A stretch of DNA of 64,000 nucleotides from Methylococcus capsulatus str. Texas = ATCC 19069. Lineage in GTDB: Bacteria > Pseudomonadota > Gammaproteobacteria > Methylococcales > Methylococcaceae. The notes below the pieces were generated by a model. It was not told where the DNA came from and did not search any database. It saw nothing but the letters and a program-made list of their open reading frames with translations. The DNA is taken from assembly GCF_000424685.1 (NCBI RefSeq), contig NZ_AUKJ01000019.1, positions 62,001-126,000 of the forward strand, in the 5' to 3' direction. The translations under genes were made by a program, and so were the position numbers. Of the stretch, positions 25,005 through 33,531 are shown in pieces (positions within the stretch are counted from its first letter, which is position 1; every line of letters begins with the position of its first letter).

Positions 25005-27781
25005 GCATCGGCCTCCGTACGCGTCAGCGCCTGGTCATACCAGAGCAGCAGCTTCTCGTCTTCCTGCAGCGCCTCGTCCGGGATCTTCTGGGCGACCTTG
25101 ATGATGGTCTGGTAGTCCTTCCTGCTCCAAGCGTCCTTGAAGCCGGCGCGCAGCACTTCCAGTCGGAACTCCTTTAGCCGGCGCCCAGTGGCGGCCAGGT
25201 AGGTATCGAACTCCTTGAGCAGCACCTTCTCGCGTTTCTTCTCCAAGTCCTGCGCCTTGTTCGGATCGGGCACGTACCAGCGGTCCTTGGCCTTGGCGAT
25301 CAGGCGCCGGTCACTCTTGTCCAGGCCGCGCAGGTCCTTGTGATTGGTGGAGAGATAGCTGTGAATCTGACTGGGTACGTCGCCGGTGCCGTCGTACTGT
25401 AGAAAGTTAGCCTCCAGCAACGCTGCCAGCTCGGGCCTTTTTTCATGCTTCTTCCAGCCGGCGCCGAGCTGAGTGATGAACTCGGGATGCAACTCCTGGT
25501 AGGTCGACGGACGCTTCTTCAAGAAGTCCGTCAGCCAGTCGATCGCGCTGCGTTCGTCGGAGACGAACAGTTCCATTTGGGGTGCTTGCGCAACCTGAGC
25601 GCGCTTCTTGTCGTACTCGGCAACCTGCTCGGGCAGGAAGACCATACCGTCGCGCTCCGGGAAGCGCTGGTACAAACCCTCCTGGAACTCCGGGCTCGAA
25701 AGTGGCACCGCCGCGCTGTGGCGTACGAACCAGGCGACCATGCGGTCGAAGAGAATGCGTGGATCTCGCTCGGCAATGAATTCAAGCTGTCCGGCCTTGA
25801 TCTTGGCGACCGGTAGCTGACGCAGGTGCGTTTGCACGAAATCCCACGCGGATTCCTGCGTTGCGCCTCGTTCCGAAAATCGTTGCTCAAGGCCACCGTT
25901 GGGCTTGTAGGCGGAGATAACGAGATCCTGCTTGACAGCAACGGTTGTGGTGACAGCCTTGAAGCTGCCTTGCTGCTTGTCGAGTGCCGACACGTTGGCA
26001 ACGACAAAACCGGCTTCCTGCATGGCGGTTTGCAGACTATTCCATACGGATGCCTTGGTGTTTGAGAACACTACCGTCATCCAGCGACCAGGTTTGAGGA
26101 CGCGGTAATACTCAGCAAAGCAGGCCTTCATTAGGTGTCGATAATCGTCGACTGATTTTTGCGCCGACCGGTTCTCCTTTGAACGATCAACAATCGCATC
26201 AAGCTCTGCCCGAGTTACAACGCCGTGCCATGATTCTGCGAGGAAGTTCAGCTCTGCGTACGGGATGTTGTCTCCGAACGGCGGGTCAGTGAATATGTAG
26301 TCGACGGATGCATCAGCGAGCGCGAGACCCGTCGTTGAAGATGTCCCTAAGATGGTGCCCCCGTGAACAGCCTCGTAGTCCTTCATAGCGGCGACAATCC
26401 GCTTCAGCTTGTTTTCGTAGGCGATGAACGGGGACGCCTCTGAAATCAAGGATGGCACGTAGTAGGAGCCAGTTAGCGGATTGTATGGAAAGGAAACTTC
26501 TGGCCTATAGCGATTCAGGATTGACAGGTTTACCAGATGGCTATCAAGCCAGAACTTGAGCAGGAGTTTGATTCGCACATCGGTGATAGCACTCGCGTGC
26601 TTCCAAAAAGCCGCTATGGCGAGACGTGCGCGGGGGCTATATAGGTGGTGCGTGTGTGTAATCCCCTTATCCCGCATACGCGGCGCTTCCCACATGTCCG
26701 AGTAAGGGAACTCCCAGACCGGCACTTCCTGTGGTAGGGCCATAGTCTCAAATCGCTCAATAAGCGCGATGTCCTGCGCAGATGGCTTCTTGACGTGCTT
26801 TGTCTTCCCGATGCTGTAGGAAATCAGCGTCGGCACTCGCTTCGGCGTTGAGATGTTCGCGCCAGTGGCAGGGTCACGCCTTTTCACATAAAGGCGGTCC
26901 AGCCTTTTTTTGGTCAGCTCGACACCACAGCTAGGACAAGGGAACGCATCCCTCACTTCGTTGCTGTTGGCGATAAGAGCCTCGTCGAGGAAGTTCACCT
27001 CACCTGCGCACTCCGGACAGGTGAAGATTTCGCTCCAAACGGTGTATTCAATTCGCCCCTTGGTCTTTCCGTCCGTATGCAGGGTCTCGTACATCCAGCC
27101 GATTTCCTGTTCGACCTTCTTGAGCAGTTGTTTCCCCGCCTTGGCGAAATCCTCCACGTCGAACGGCAGGTTGTAGTTGGCCGCGATGAAGGTGGCCGCC
27201 GGCGACAGGTCGTTGAGGATGACGCGGCGCGCCCCCCATTTGGGCGCCGGCTTGCCCTCCTTTTTCCACGACATCTCCAGTTCATGCCGATACGCCGCAG
27301 GCGCGGAAGCGCACCACTGCGCAGCAACGCCTGTCATGCCTGATCCCGCGAAGCCGTCGAGCACGATGTCGCCTGGCTGCGTGTAGTGCAGGATCGACGG
27401 CACGATGGCCAGGTGCGGCACCTTGGTGTGATAGGAATGCGCCTTGTAGATCGGATCGGTCTTGCCCACCGATACGTCGATGGCCAACGGTTCGCGGCTG
27501 TACTTCACCGACGGATCGTAGGGCTTGCCATAGTGCTTGACGAAGTCCGCGAGCCACGGGTTCGGGCAGGCGGTGTAGTACGGCGGATCGGACATGGCAA
27601 GGATGGCCTCGTCCGTCCCCTGCGGGAAACCTTCCTGCTTGCGGAATTCGGGGTCCTTCAGCTTCTCGGCGAGCAGCCTCAGAAAGTGTTCACGGCGCGC
27701 TTGGTCACTCGAAAACGTCTGCCCAAGGCACTCGACCGGACCGGTGTTGGTTGTTGGGCTTTGCAATAAATCATTCATCAA
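25001..27781 (-). CDS. pglXI: BREX DNA methyltransferase PglXI
   Basis: This 926-residue amino-methyltransferase should mark host DNA at the BREX site. Visible parts are SDPPYYTACPNPW near residue 65, the AdoMet-binding motif VLDGFAGSGMTGVAAQW near 145, two CxxC pairs (CPEC about 257, CPSC about 282) likely binding zinc, and FTDPPFGDNIPYAEL near 500 as the catalytic motif IV. The DNA of the central part (about 26.0-26.9 kb) is visibly AT-richer than its flanks, as if the recognition region had been exchanged. It lies in canonical type 3 order after brxC. Confidence 0.9.
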   Translation of the reverse strand: MMNDLLQSPTTNTGPVECLGQTFSSDQARREHFLRLLAEKLKDPEFRKQEGFPQGTDEAILAMSDPPYYTACPNPWLADFVKHYGKPYDPSVKYSREPLAIDVSVGKTDPIYKAHSYHTKVPHLAIVPSILHYTQPGDIVLDGFAGSGMTGVAAQWCASAPAAYRHELEMSWKKEGKPAPKWGARRVILNDLSPAATFIAANYNLPFDVEDFAKAGKQLLKKVEQEIGWMYETLHTDGKTKGRIEYTVWSEIFTCPECAGEVNFLDEALIANSNEVRDAFPCPSCGVELTKKRLDRLYVKRRDPATGANISTPKRVPTLISYSIGKTKHVKKPSAQDIALIERFETMALPQEVPVWEFPYSDMWEAPRMRDKGITHTHHLYSPRARLAIAAFWKHASAITDVRIKLLLKFWLDSHLVNLSILNRYRPEVSFPYNPLTGSYYVPSLISEASPFIAYENKLKRIVAAMKDYEAVHGGTILGTSSTTGLALADASVDYIFTDPPFGDNIPYAELNFLAESWHGVVTRAELDAIVDRSKENRSAQKSVDDYRHLMKACFAEYYRVLKPGRWMTVVFSNTKASVWNSLQTAMQEAGFVVANVSALDKQQGSFKAVTTTVAVKQDLVISAYKPNGGLEQRFSERGATQESAWDFVQTHLRQLPVAKIKAGQLEFIAERDPRILFDRMVAWFVRHSAAVPLSSPEFQEGLYQRFPERDGMVFLPEQVAEYDKKRAQVAQAPQMELFVSDERSAIDWLTDFLKKRPSTYQELHPEFITQLGAGWKKHEKRPELAALLEANFLQYDGTGDVPSQIHSYLSTNHKDLRGLDKSDRRLIAKAKDRWYVPDPNKAQDLEKKREKVLLKEFDTYLAATGRRLKEFRLEVLRAGFKDAWSRKDYQTIIKVAQKIPDEALQEDEKLLLWYDQALTRTEADA

Positions 27782-27828
27782 TTCGATTCCTCAAGTTCTT
27801 CTTCTCGGCGCGCCACATTCCAGCTTTC

Positions 27829-30800
27829 TCACTCGATCACGAACCGCAGCTTCCCGGCATCCTTGCCCTTGCAGCGCTCATTCATGAACGACTCGAAGCG
27901 CTTGCGCAGATCCTCGGGCGTAGCGGGCGATCCGCCGGTGAGCAGCGCCTTTTTGATGTCGTCTCCGGTGACCACAATCTTTTCGAGGCCTGACAGCGCT
28001 TCCTGAACTGCCGCGACGAACTCGGGCGCGATCGGATCTGGCAAGGCCTTTGAGGCAAGGAAGCCCTTGATCAGGTCGCGCTGCGCGGCCTTCAGCAACT
28101 CGAAGTTGGCCTGGATGATCGGGTCGTCCAGGTTGTCGAGCAGCGTTTGTTGCCAACCTTGGACCAAGCGGTCGAGCTCGTCGTCCAGTGTCTTGAGGAC
28201 GTTGGCGGCCGGCAGCAGGTCGCCCTGCTCGTTGGCTGGGCGGAAGCTGCAGTGCGGGCAAACGGGGCTGGCTGCGAGCTCGGACTCGACCAGGGACGCG
28301 CAGCTCTTGAGCTTGTCCAGCTTGTCCTCGAAGGTGGTGAGCTGGCCGGTGGGCATGAGGGAGATGCCAGCGAGTGCCCGCAGGGTCGTGATGCGCGAGT
28401 CCTTGCGCAGGGCAGACTTGCTCTTGTCCTCCGCCACGCCGAGCCGGGCCTTGCTGTGTTGCGCCACGTAGGCGGTGATATAGTCCTTCTTCAGCGTGGC
28501 CAGGCGCTGGCGATACTCGGCGGCATGCTGCGCACTGCGGTCCTCGGCGAGTCTATCGAGGATGTCTTTGCGGGCAGCCTGCGCCTGCAGCACCCAGGCA
28601 TGGTCGGTGGCGAGCACCATCTCGGCCTGTGACAGATACGCCGCCGTGGTACCCAGCTCGGCCACCAAATCGCGCAGTTTCTCCACGGAGGACAGGACCT
28701 CGAGGTTCTTCTTCTGGGCATCGATGTCGTCCTGGGTGACGCGCAAGTTCTTGAGCTTGCCAACGGTGTTGTAGGGCGATAGCCCCTCCAGGAATCCTTT
28801 CAGCGCTTCCAGCCGCGTGCGCCAGTCGCGCAGCTCTTCTTCGCGCAGCAGGGACTGGCCCCAGAAGCTGAGGCGGTTCTGCAGATCGGTGCCGACCATG
28901 AGCACACGCTGCACCTGCTTGGCCACGGCATCCAGCAGTTCCTTGACCGGCTCCTCCCTGCCTTGGGTCGCCATTTGGGCGAGGCCAGACGGCAGGCCCA
29001 GCAGCTCGAACAGCGAGCGCAGGACGGCGACATTGATCTCCTTTGGTGCCTCGACGTGCTTGAACTGCTTGAGCTCGTCCAACGCCCGTTCGACCAGCAG
29101 AGCCATCTTGCCGGAGTCGATTTTGTCGCCGGTAATGGCCAGCACGATGTCGCCCGAGTAGACCAGGCTGCCCAACACCGCCACGAGCAGGTCGGGTTCC
29201 AGGCGGAAACGCACGGGCGCGAAGTACTCGACGTCGGTGGCGCCGCTGATGAGCTCGCTGCGGTTGAGCACCTGGCCGTGGCCTTTGGCCTTGAGTCGGT
29301 TGAGCACTTCTTGGGCGTACTTGGATCGCGTGGGCTCGATGCGGTCGCCATCCAGCATCTCCAACGCATCCAGGATGGCGATGGCGTCCTTGGTGCGCGT
29401 TCCCCCCGCCAGCGCCTTGAGGGCATTGGTGATGAGCTGCTTGCGGTTGGATTCGGTGACCAGCACCGAGAAGGTCGGATATTCCGGCGCCAGATCCGCG
29501 AAGTGGGTACCGAGGGCCAGACCTGAGGTGACGTTGACGATGTCGCGGAAGTTGGCGCGCTCATCCGGCCCAAGCCGCAGCTTGTCGCGCATCGACACGC
29601 CCTTGGCCCATTCCTGCAGGGTCTTGGTCTTGCCCTGGTAGGTGACCTCGAAGGCGGTCATCTGTTTGTCCTGCAGCCACTTGCTCATGTCGCGCAGGGC
29701 GTCCTTGGCCTTGTCCAGGTAGACGGCCTTGGCCGCGCCGCTGGCGGTCGAGGCCAGTTCCTGGGCGGCGGCGTAGAAGGCGAGATGGCGCTTGATGGCG
29801 TCATCCAGCCCCTTCAACCGGAAGAACACCTCGTCCGTTTTGTTGTCATCGCGGAAGCGCGGCGGCTCGAACGGCTGGATGAAGTAGATGTAGAAATCGC
29901 GCTCGGGCTGGGCGGTTGGCCGATCGTTGGGCGCCCCGAGGAAGAGGTAGCCGTTGCGCTCCACGCGGCGCTCCTGCCATTCCACCTGGTGCTGCCAGAT
30001 CTTGTAGCCGGTGACATACGCATGCTCATCGGTGCACTCCATGAGCTGCATGAGGGCGCTGTAGTAGGCGCGATCCAGGGCGTCGTCCGACAAGGCTTCG
30101 GCACGCTTCTCGACCTGAGCGTCGTAGTCGACGTCCTTCTTGAGATCGAGGTAGTACTGCTCGGTGTCCGGTGCCTTGGAGATGAACTGACCGTTCACCG
30201 TCTTGACGATCTCGCGCAGGGTGGTCTGCACCGCGGTCAGCAGGTCGTCGGATGGCTCACCGCCCATGTCCTCGATGCCGGGTTGGTACAGACAAAGCGT
30301 GTCGCGCAGTTCCTCGGCCGTTGGCCCCACCGGCACATAGATGTCGCCGCCGGTGGTCAGCCGGTGCACGGCCAGCCCCTTGATCACCCGCATGGCCATC
30401 GCCTTGTAGGGCGGCCGGGTGAACGCCTTTTGTACCCGTTCGCCAAGAACTTCGGCCACCTTCAACACTGGTCCGATGTTCGGGTCCGAGCGCAGCACCG
30501 AGTTGGAGGTGACCGTGTCCCAGAACTTGTCAAAGCCGATCAGGCCGGGCCGATCGGTTGGTACATCGTCGTCCAGGAGAGCCTGGATCTGGTCGCGCAA
30601 GGTGACCAGAGCGCCGCGCTTTTCGGTGAAGATCAACCGCTCGAAGGTGCCGATGTAGTCCGGGTGGACGGGGAACAGGCGGACGTATTCATCCATCCGC
30701 TCGTTCATGCTGCTGTAGAACTTGGCGAAGGGCATGAGGTAGGTGCGGATCTTGTGCTGCTGGTCGGCCGACTTCTTGAGCAGGCGCTCCGCCACGACAA

Positions 30801-31554
30801 AGCTCACGTCCTGGCGGGCCAGCAGGACCTGGGTGAAGCGCTCGTTCACGCGGCGCAGGCTGTCGGCCACGTGCTGGAAGCGGCTGCTGTCGAAGATGGC
30901 CTCCTGCACGCCGGCCACAAAGCGGAAGCGCAGGTGCTTGGTGACCTCGCCGATCTCGCGCAGGAAGGACAGGTCCAGCACCAGATCATGGTCCTTGCGG
31001 GAGCGCAGGTATTCGAGGAACTCGTCGACGACGAGGAGGACGCCGTGGTTGGGGTGCACCTCGTCGAACGCGGCCATCATCTCCTCGAAGGCGGCCTTGT
31101 TGTTGACCACCTTGTCGGCCGGCGGGAATGAGTAGCTGACGCCATGGTTCTCCAGAAATATCTCGAGCTCTTGCGTGATGATGTCGCGCAGGGGCATCTG
31201 GCTGGAGACCTCGATACGGTGCACCTTGAACTTGCCGGCGATCGAACCTGCGGCATCCGCGACCTTGGGATGGCGGAGCATGGGAACGTATGCGGCGTCC
31301 TCGGCGATCAGCGACAGCACGGACATCAAGTGCGACTTACCGGTGCCGTAGTTGCCGACCACGAGCACACCTTTGTGATCGACCGATTCGTCGAACGAGA
31401 GCTGCGGGATCATCTGCTTGGTGATCCGCTCGGCCATGTCGTCGGAAATGACGTAGGTGGCGACGAGCTTCTTTGCCTCGCCGGGTCGGTTGGCGTCGAG
31501 CAGCTGAATGACCGACTCGATCGGCTCGAACTGAATGAGATCCCCGTAGCGCAT
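27829..31554 (-). CDS. brxC: BREX ATPase BrxC (DUF6079)
   Basis: This 1241-residue protein is the large BREX ATPase. A Walker A motif VVGNYGTGKSHLM occurs near residue 70, after the family-typical start MRYGDLIQFEPIESVIQLLDA, and VLLVVDEFLEYLRSR near 175 provides the Walker B. Zinc-type cysteines CPHCSF occur near 1100. Length and order (brxF-brxC-pglXI) match type 3 BREX. It likely couples ATP use to DNA-bound complex assembly; its precise step is unknown. It starts 12 nt after brxF and ends 47 nt before pglXI. Confidence 0.92.
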   Translation of the reverse strand: MRYGDLIQFEPIESVIQLLDANRPGEAKKLVATYVISDDMAERITKQMIPQLSFDESVDHKGVLVVGNYGTGKSHLMSVLSLIAEDAAYVPMLRHPKVADAAGSIAGKFKVHRIEVSSQMPLRDIITQELEIFLENHGVSYSFPPADKVVNNKAAFEEMMAAFDEVHPNHGVLLVVDEFLEYLRSRKDHDLVLDLSFLREIGEVTKHLRFRFVAGVQEAIFDSSRFQHVADSLRRVNERFTQVLLARQDVSFVVAERLLKKSADQQHKIRTYLMPFAKFYSSMNERMDEYVRLFPVHPDYIGTFERLIFTEKRGALVTLRDQIQALLDDDVPTDRPGLIGFDKFWDTVTSNSVLRSDPNIGPVLKVAEVLGERVQKAFTRPPYKAMAMRVIKGLAVHRLTTGGDIYVPVGPTAEELRDTLCLYQPGIEDMGGEPSDDLLTAVQTTLREIVKTVNGQFISKAPDTEQYYLDLKKDVDYDAQVEKRAEALSDDALDRAYYSALMQLMECTDEHAYVTGYKIWQHQVEWQERRVERNGYLFLGAPNDRPTAQPERDFYIYFIQPFEPPRFRDDNKTDEVFFRLKGLDDAIKRHLAFYAAAQELASTASGAAKAVYLDKAKDALRDMSKWLQDKQMTAFEVTYQGKTKTLQEWAKGVSMRDKLRLGPDERANFRDIVNVTSGLALGTHFADLAPEYPTFSVLVTESNRKQLITNALKALAGGTRTKDAIAILDALEMLDGDRIEPTRSKYAQEVLNRLKAKGHGQVLNRSELISGATDVEYFAPVRFRLEPDLLVAVLGSLVYSGDIVLAITGDKIDSGKMALLVERALDELKQFKHVEAPKEINVAVLRSLFELLGLPSGLAQMATQGREEPVKELLDAVAKQVQRVLMVGTDLQNRLSFWGQSLLREEELRDWRTRLEALKGFLEGLSPYNTVGKLKNLRVTQDDIDAQKKNLEVLSSVEKLRDLVAELGTTAAYLSQAEMVLATDHAWVLQAQAARKDILDRLAEDRSAQHAAEYRQRLATLKKDYITAYVAQHSKARLGVAEDKSKSALRKDSRITTLRALAGISLMPTGQLTTFEDKLDKLKSCASLVESELAASPVCPHCSFRPANEQGDLLPAANVLKTLDDELDRLVQGWQQTLLDNLDDPIIQANFELLKAAQRDLIKGFLASKALPDPIAPEFVAAVQEALSGLEKIVVTGDDIKKALLTGGSPATPEDLRKRFESFMNERCKGKDAGKLRFVIE

Positions 31555-31566
31555 GCGTTTTCCCCT

Positions 31567-32034
31567 TTACCCCACCGTTTCAATTTCGAACGGGACCAGG
31601 CCATCGAGGCCGTAGTCCTGATATTCCGGATGCCCCATTTCCGCATAGATCAGGCGGCCATCACGTAGCTCTCCTGGCCACACCGCCACGACACGCCGGG
31701 CATGGGCGTGGCGCTTGAGCAGATCCAGCGGATCGAGCTTGAGCGACTGATCGAACAGCAGCTCGATGTTGTCGAGCAGGAGCAGATCGCCGCCCGCAGA
31801 CTCATCGGCCAGTTCCCGCATGGCGACGTTGGCCTGGAGCGCCCGCTGCCGCAGCGGCAGCGCCGCGAGGCGCTTTCCCAGCGCGGCTCCGACATTCATT
31901 ACCTTCGCACTGCGCCGATTGGCCAGCGCGGCCATGAGTGCGGTCTTGCCGCACCCAGGGTGCCCAACAAGCAGGATTAACTTGCTGTGCAGGGCCGCGA
32001 TCTCGTCTACCAGACGGTCCAGTCGTGTAAGCAT
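31567..32034 (-). CDS. brxF: BREX protein BrxF, small P-loop ATPase
   Basis: This 155-residue protein has a Walker A motif LLVGHPGCGKTALM near residue 25-35 and a Walker B-like DLLLLDNIELLFD near 85. This matches BrxF, the small ATPase that opens type 3 BREX operons. ATG 32034 is chosen because the frame upstream of it is Arg-rich non-family sequence overlapping the HTH gene in another frame. It starts 11 nt after the HTH stop, so it is probably co-transcribed with it. Confidence 0.88.
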   Translation of the reverse strand: MLTRLDRLVDEIAALHSKLILLVGHPGCGKTALMAALANRRSAKVMNVGAALGKRLAALPLRQRALQANVAMRELADESAGGDLLLLDNIELLFDQSLKLDPLDLLKRHAHARRVVAVWPGELRDGRLIYAEMGHPEYQDYGLDGLVPFEIETVG

Positions 32035-32045
32035 CGGGCTGCCCT

Positions 32046-32273
32046 TCACCCTTTCTCGCCACGAGGTCCGCCACGACCTTCTTCGCCCTGGGCTTCCGCC
32101 GTCTGCCTCTTGATCCACTGGTCGATTTCCTGGCGCTGGAATCGCCACGTTCCACCGACTTTGAAGGCGGGAATCTTCTTCGTCGCCGCCAAGCGATAGA
32201 CCGTGCGTTTGCCCACCTTGAGGTAGGCCGCCACTTCATCGAGGGTGAATATCTCTCCAGTGTCTTCTTTCAT
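32046..32273 (-). CDS. Excisionase/AlpA-type helix-turn-helix protein, first gene of the BREX operon
   Basis: This 75-residue DNA-binding protein of the MerR-like HTH_17 class reads FTLDEVAAYLKVGKRTVYRL, then KIPAFKVGGTWRFQRQEIDQWI, an almost textbook motif (yLkvsk.TvyrL...g.iPa.kvg..wRf....id.Wl). It is the promoter-proximal gene and faces the divergent NurA-HerA operon, so it may control one or both. A 12-bp perfect palindrome lies 11 nt upstream of its start. The regulator role is inferred; xis-type relatives also bend DNA for recombination. Confidence 0.82.
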   Translation of the reverse strand: MKEDTGEIFTLDEVAAYLKVGKRTVYRLAATKKIPAFKVGGTWRFQRQEIDQWIKRQTAEAQGEEGRGGPRGEKG

Positions 32274-32377
32274 CGCTTCCTCACCCGGTACCGGGACAGG
32301 GGCCGGTGATGATGGTAATCTTGGCAAGGATACGGCAAACTTGTGCATCTTTGAACAGCCAAACGGCAGGAGGGGGG
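32274..32377. promoter_or_regulatory. Divergent promoter region between BREX and NurA-HerA operons, with palindrome
   Basis: This 104-bp gap separates the starts of two divergent defence operons, so both promoters must be here or inside the first codons. It holds a perfect palindrome CCCGGTACCGGG (32284-32295) close to the HTH start. A + strand candidate is TTGGCA (32321-32326) with TGCATC 17 nt on (32344-32349), which is weak. The nurA ribosome site AGGAGGGGG (32369-32377) closes the region. Promoter positions are guesses; the palindrome is certain. Confidence 0.45.
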
Positions 32378-33520
32378 ATGATCGACCCGGCAAGCCAGGC
32401 CCAACTGAAGGAGGCCATCGCGGACTGCATCGGCACCGACCAGGGGGTGCTGGACGCGCTGCGGGAAGAGATCCGCCCTCTGAAGAGTGCCACGCGCCGC
32501 ATCCAGCCGCGTGCCACGACGTCGATCTCGCTGGTCGGCACCGATGGCGGCAACAACCAGCTTCAGTTCGACCCCTTCCTGATCCAGCTGGTCCGGGTGG
32601 TGGATAGCAGCAACAACGAGTACTGCCTGGAGGCGGTCTCGCCCACAACCCCCGTCCAGAAGCTCAACGAGCGTCAGTTCGCTGCGGACGGGTCGGCGCG
32701 GACGGCACTGGGCGAAATGATGGCCTTTCTGGGTGTGGCCAGCCTGCCGGCGCTCTCCCACATGATTCGGCCAACCGATAAGGGGAAGCCGGTTTCGCCC
32801 AGCTGGGTGCAGGTCTACAGGGAACTGGTCGAGTGGGCGATCTTGTTCGCCATCCTGAAGAAGGACTTTGGTACCGACACCTTGATCATTTGCGACGGGC
32901 TACTGCGCAGCAAGGTCTTCGCCAAGGACCTGTTCCAGAGACTGCTCCAGGGCATGAAGGACCGCATCGAGGCGCAGTGGAGCAAGAGCCGCCGTCGGGT
33001 ATACCTGGCTGGCGTGGCCAAACACAGCAAGGTGCTTTCACGGTATCGCCTCGCTATGGCACTGGAAGGCGTCCTTCAGACCGACTATCCGGCCTACGTG
33101 GAGGTGCCGCGCGAGGTGGAGGAACAGGCCTACGTCTGGTCGGAATTCGCGCGAGGCGATGACCGCGCCGGTGAGGGTGGAGAGATCAACAAGTTCGTCG
33201 GCGGCAAGATGTTCCTGGTGAAGTTCGGTTCACACCGCCGCGACCCAGTGTGGCCGGTGGACATCTTTGTGCCCCAAGTCGGAGAGTCGCAGACCATCCT
33301 CGGCTCGATGCTCGCCGACGCGATCAACGGCTTCCCGGTGCCGCACTATCCGCGTTGCCTGCAAAAGGCACATGAAAACGCAGCCCTGGTCGATTTCGAT
33401 TTCGACATCCTGCAGGACTTCATTTATGAGGGTGTGCGATCGAGTCTCGGTGGTGACGCGGGGACTTTGGACGCGTTTCAACTACAGGACGCCGACCCAG
33501 CGCAACGCCGGTACGGATGA
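32378..33520 (+). CDS. nurA: NurA-domain 5'-3' nuclease
   Basis: This 380-residue protein starts at ATG 32378, directly behind the strong site AGGAGGGGG; an upstream in-frame ATG at 32306 lacks one. The NurA signature is the early acidic DGG in LVGTDGGNNQLQFD near residue 55, followed by helical and strand segments and a late acidic VDFDFDILQDF. NurA nucleases partner with the HerA translocase to resect DNA ends. The stop overlaps the region of the HerA ribosome site, and HerA follows directly, so the two should form one complex. Confidence 0.85.
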   Translation: MIDPASQAQLKEAIADCIGTDQGVLDALREEIRPLKSATRRIQPRATTSISLVGTDGGNNQLQFDPFLIQLVRVVDSSNNEYCLEAVSPTTPVQKLNERQFAADGSARTALGEMMAFLGVASLPALSHMIRPTDKGKPVSPSWVQVYRELVEWAILFAILKKDFGTDTLIICDGLLRSKVFAKDLFQRLLQGMKDRIEAQWSKSRRRVYLAGVAKHSKVLSRYRLAMALEGVLQTDYPAYVEVPREVEEQAYVWSEFARGDDRAGEGGEINKFVGGKMFLVKFGSHRRDPVWPVDIFVPQVGESQTILGSMLADAINGFPVPHYPRCLQKAHENAALVDFDFDILQDFIYEGVRSSLGGDAGTLDAFQLQDADPAQRRYG

Positions 33521-33531
33521 GGGGGAACAAC

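Noticed and set aside
17144-32273. Type 1 BREX or Pgl (type 2) assignment
   Set aside because: No brxL, brxB or kinase (pglW) is present; brxF, pglXI and brxHII with brxA last match type 3.
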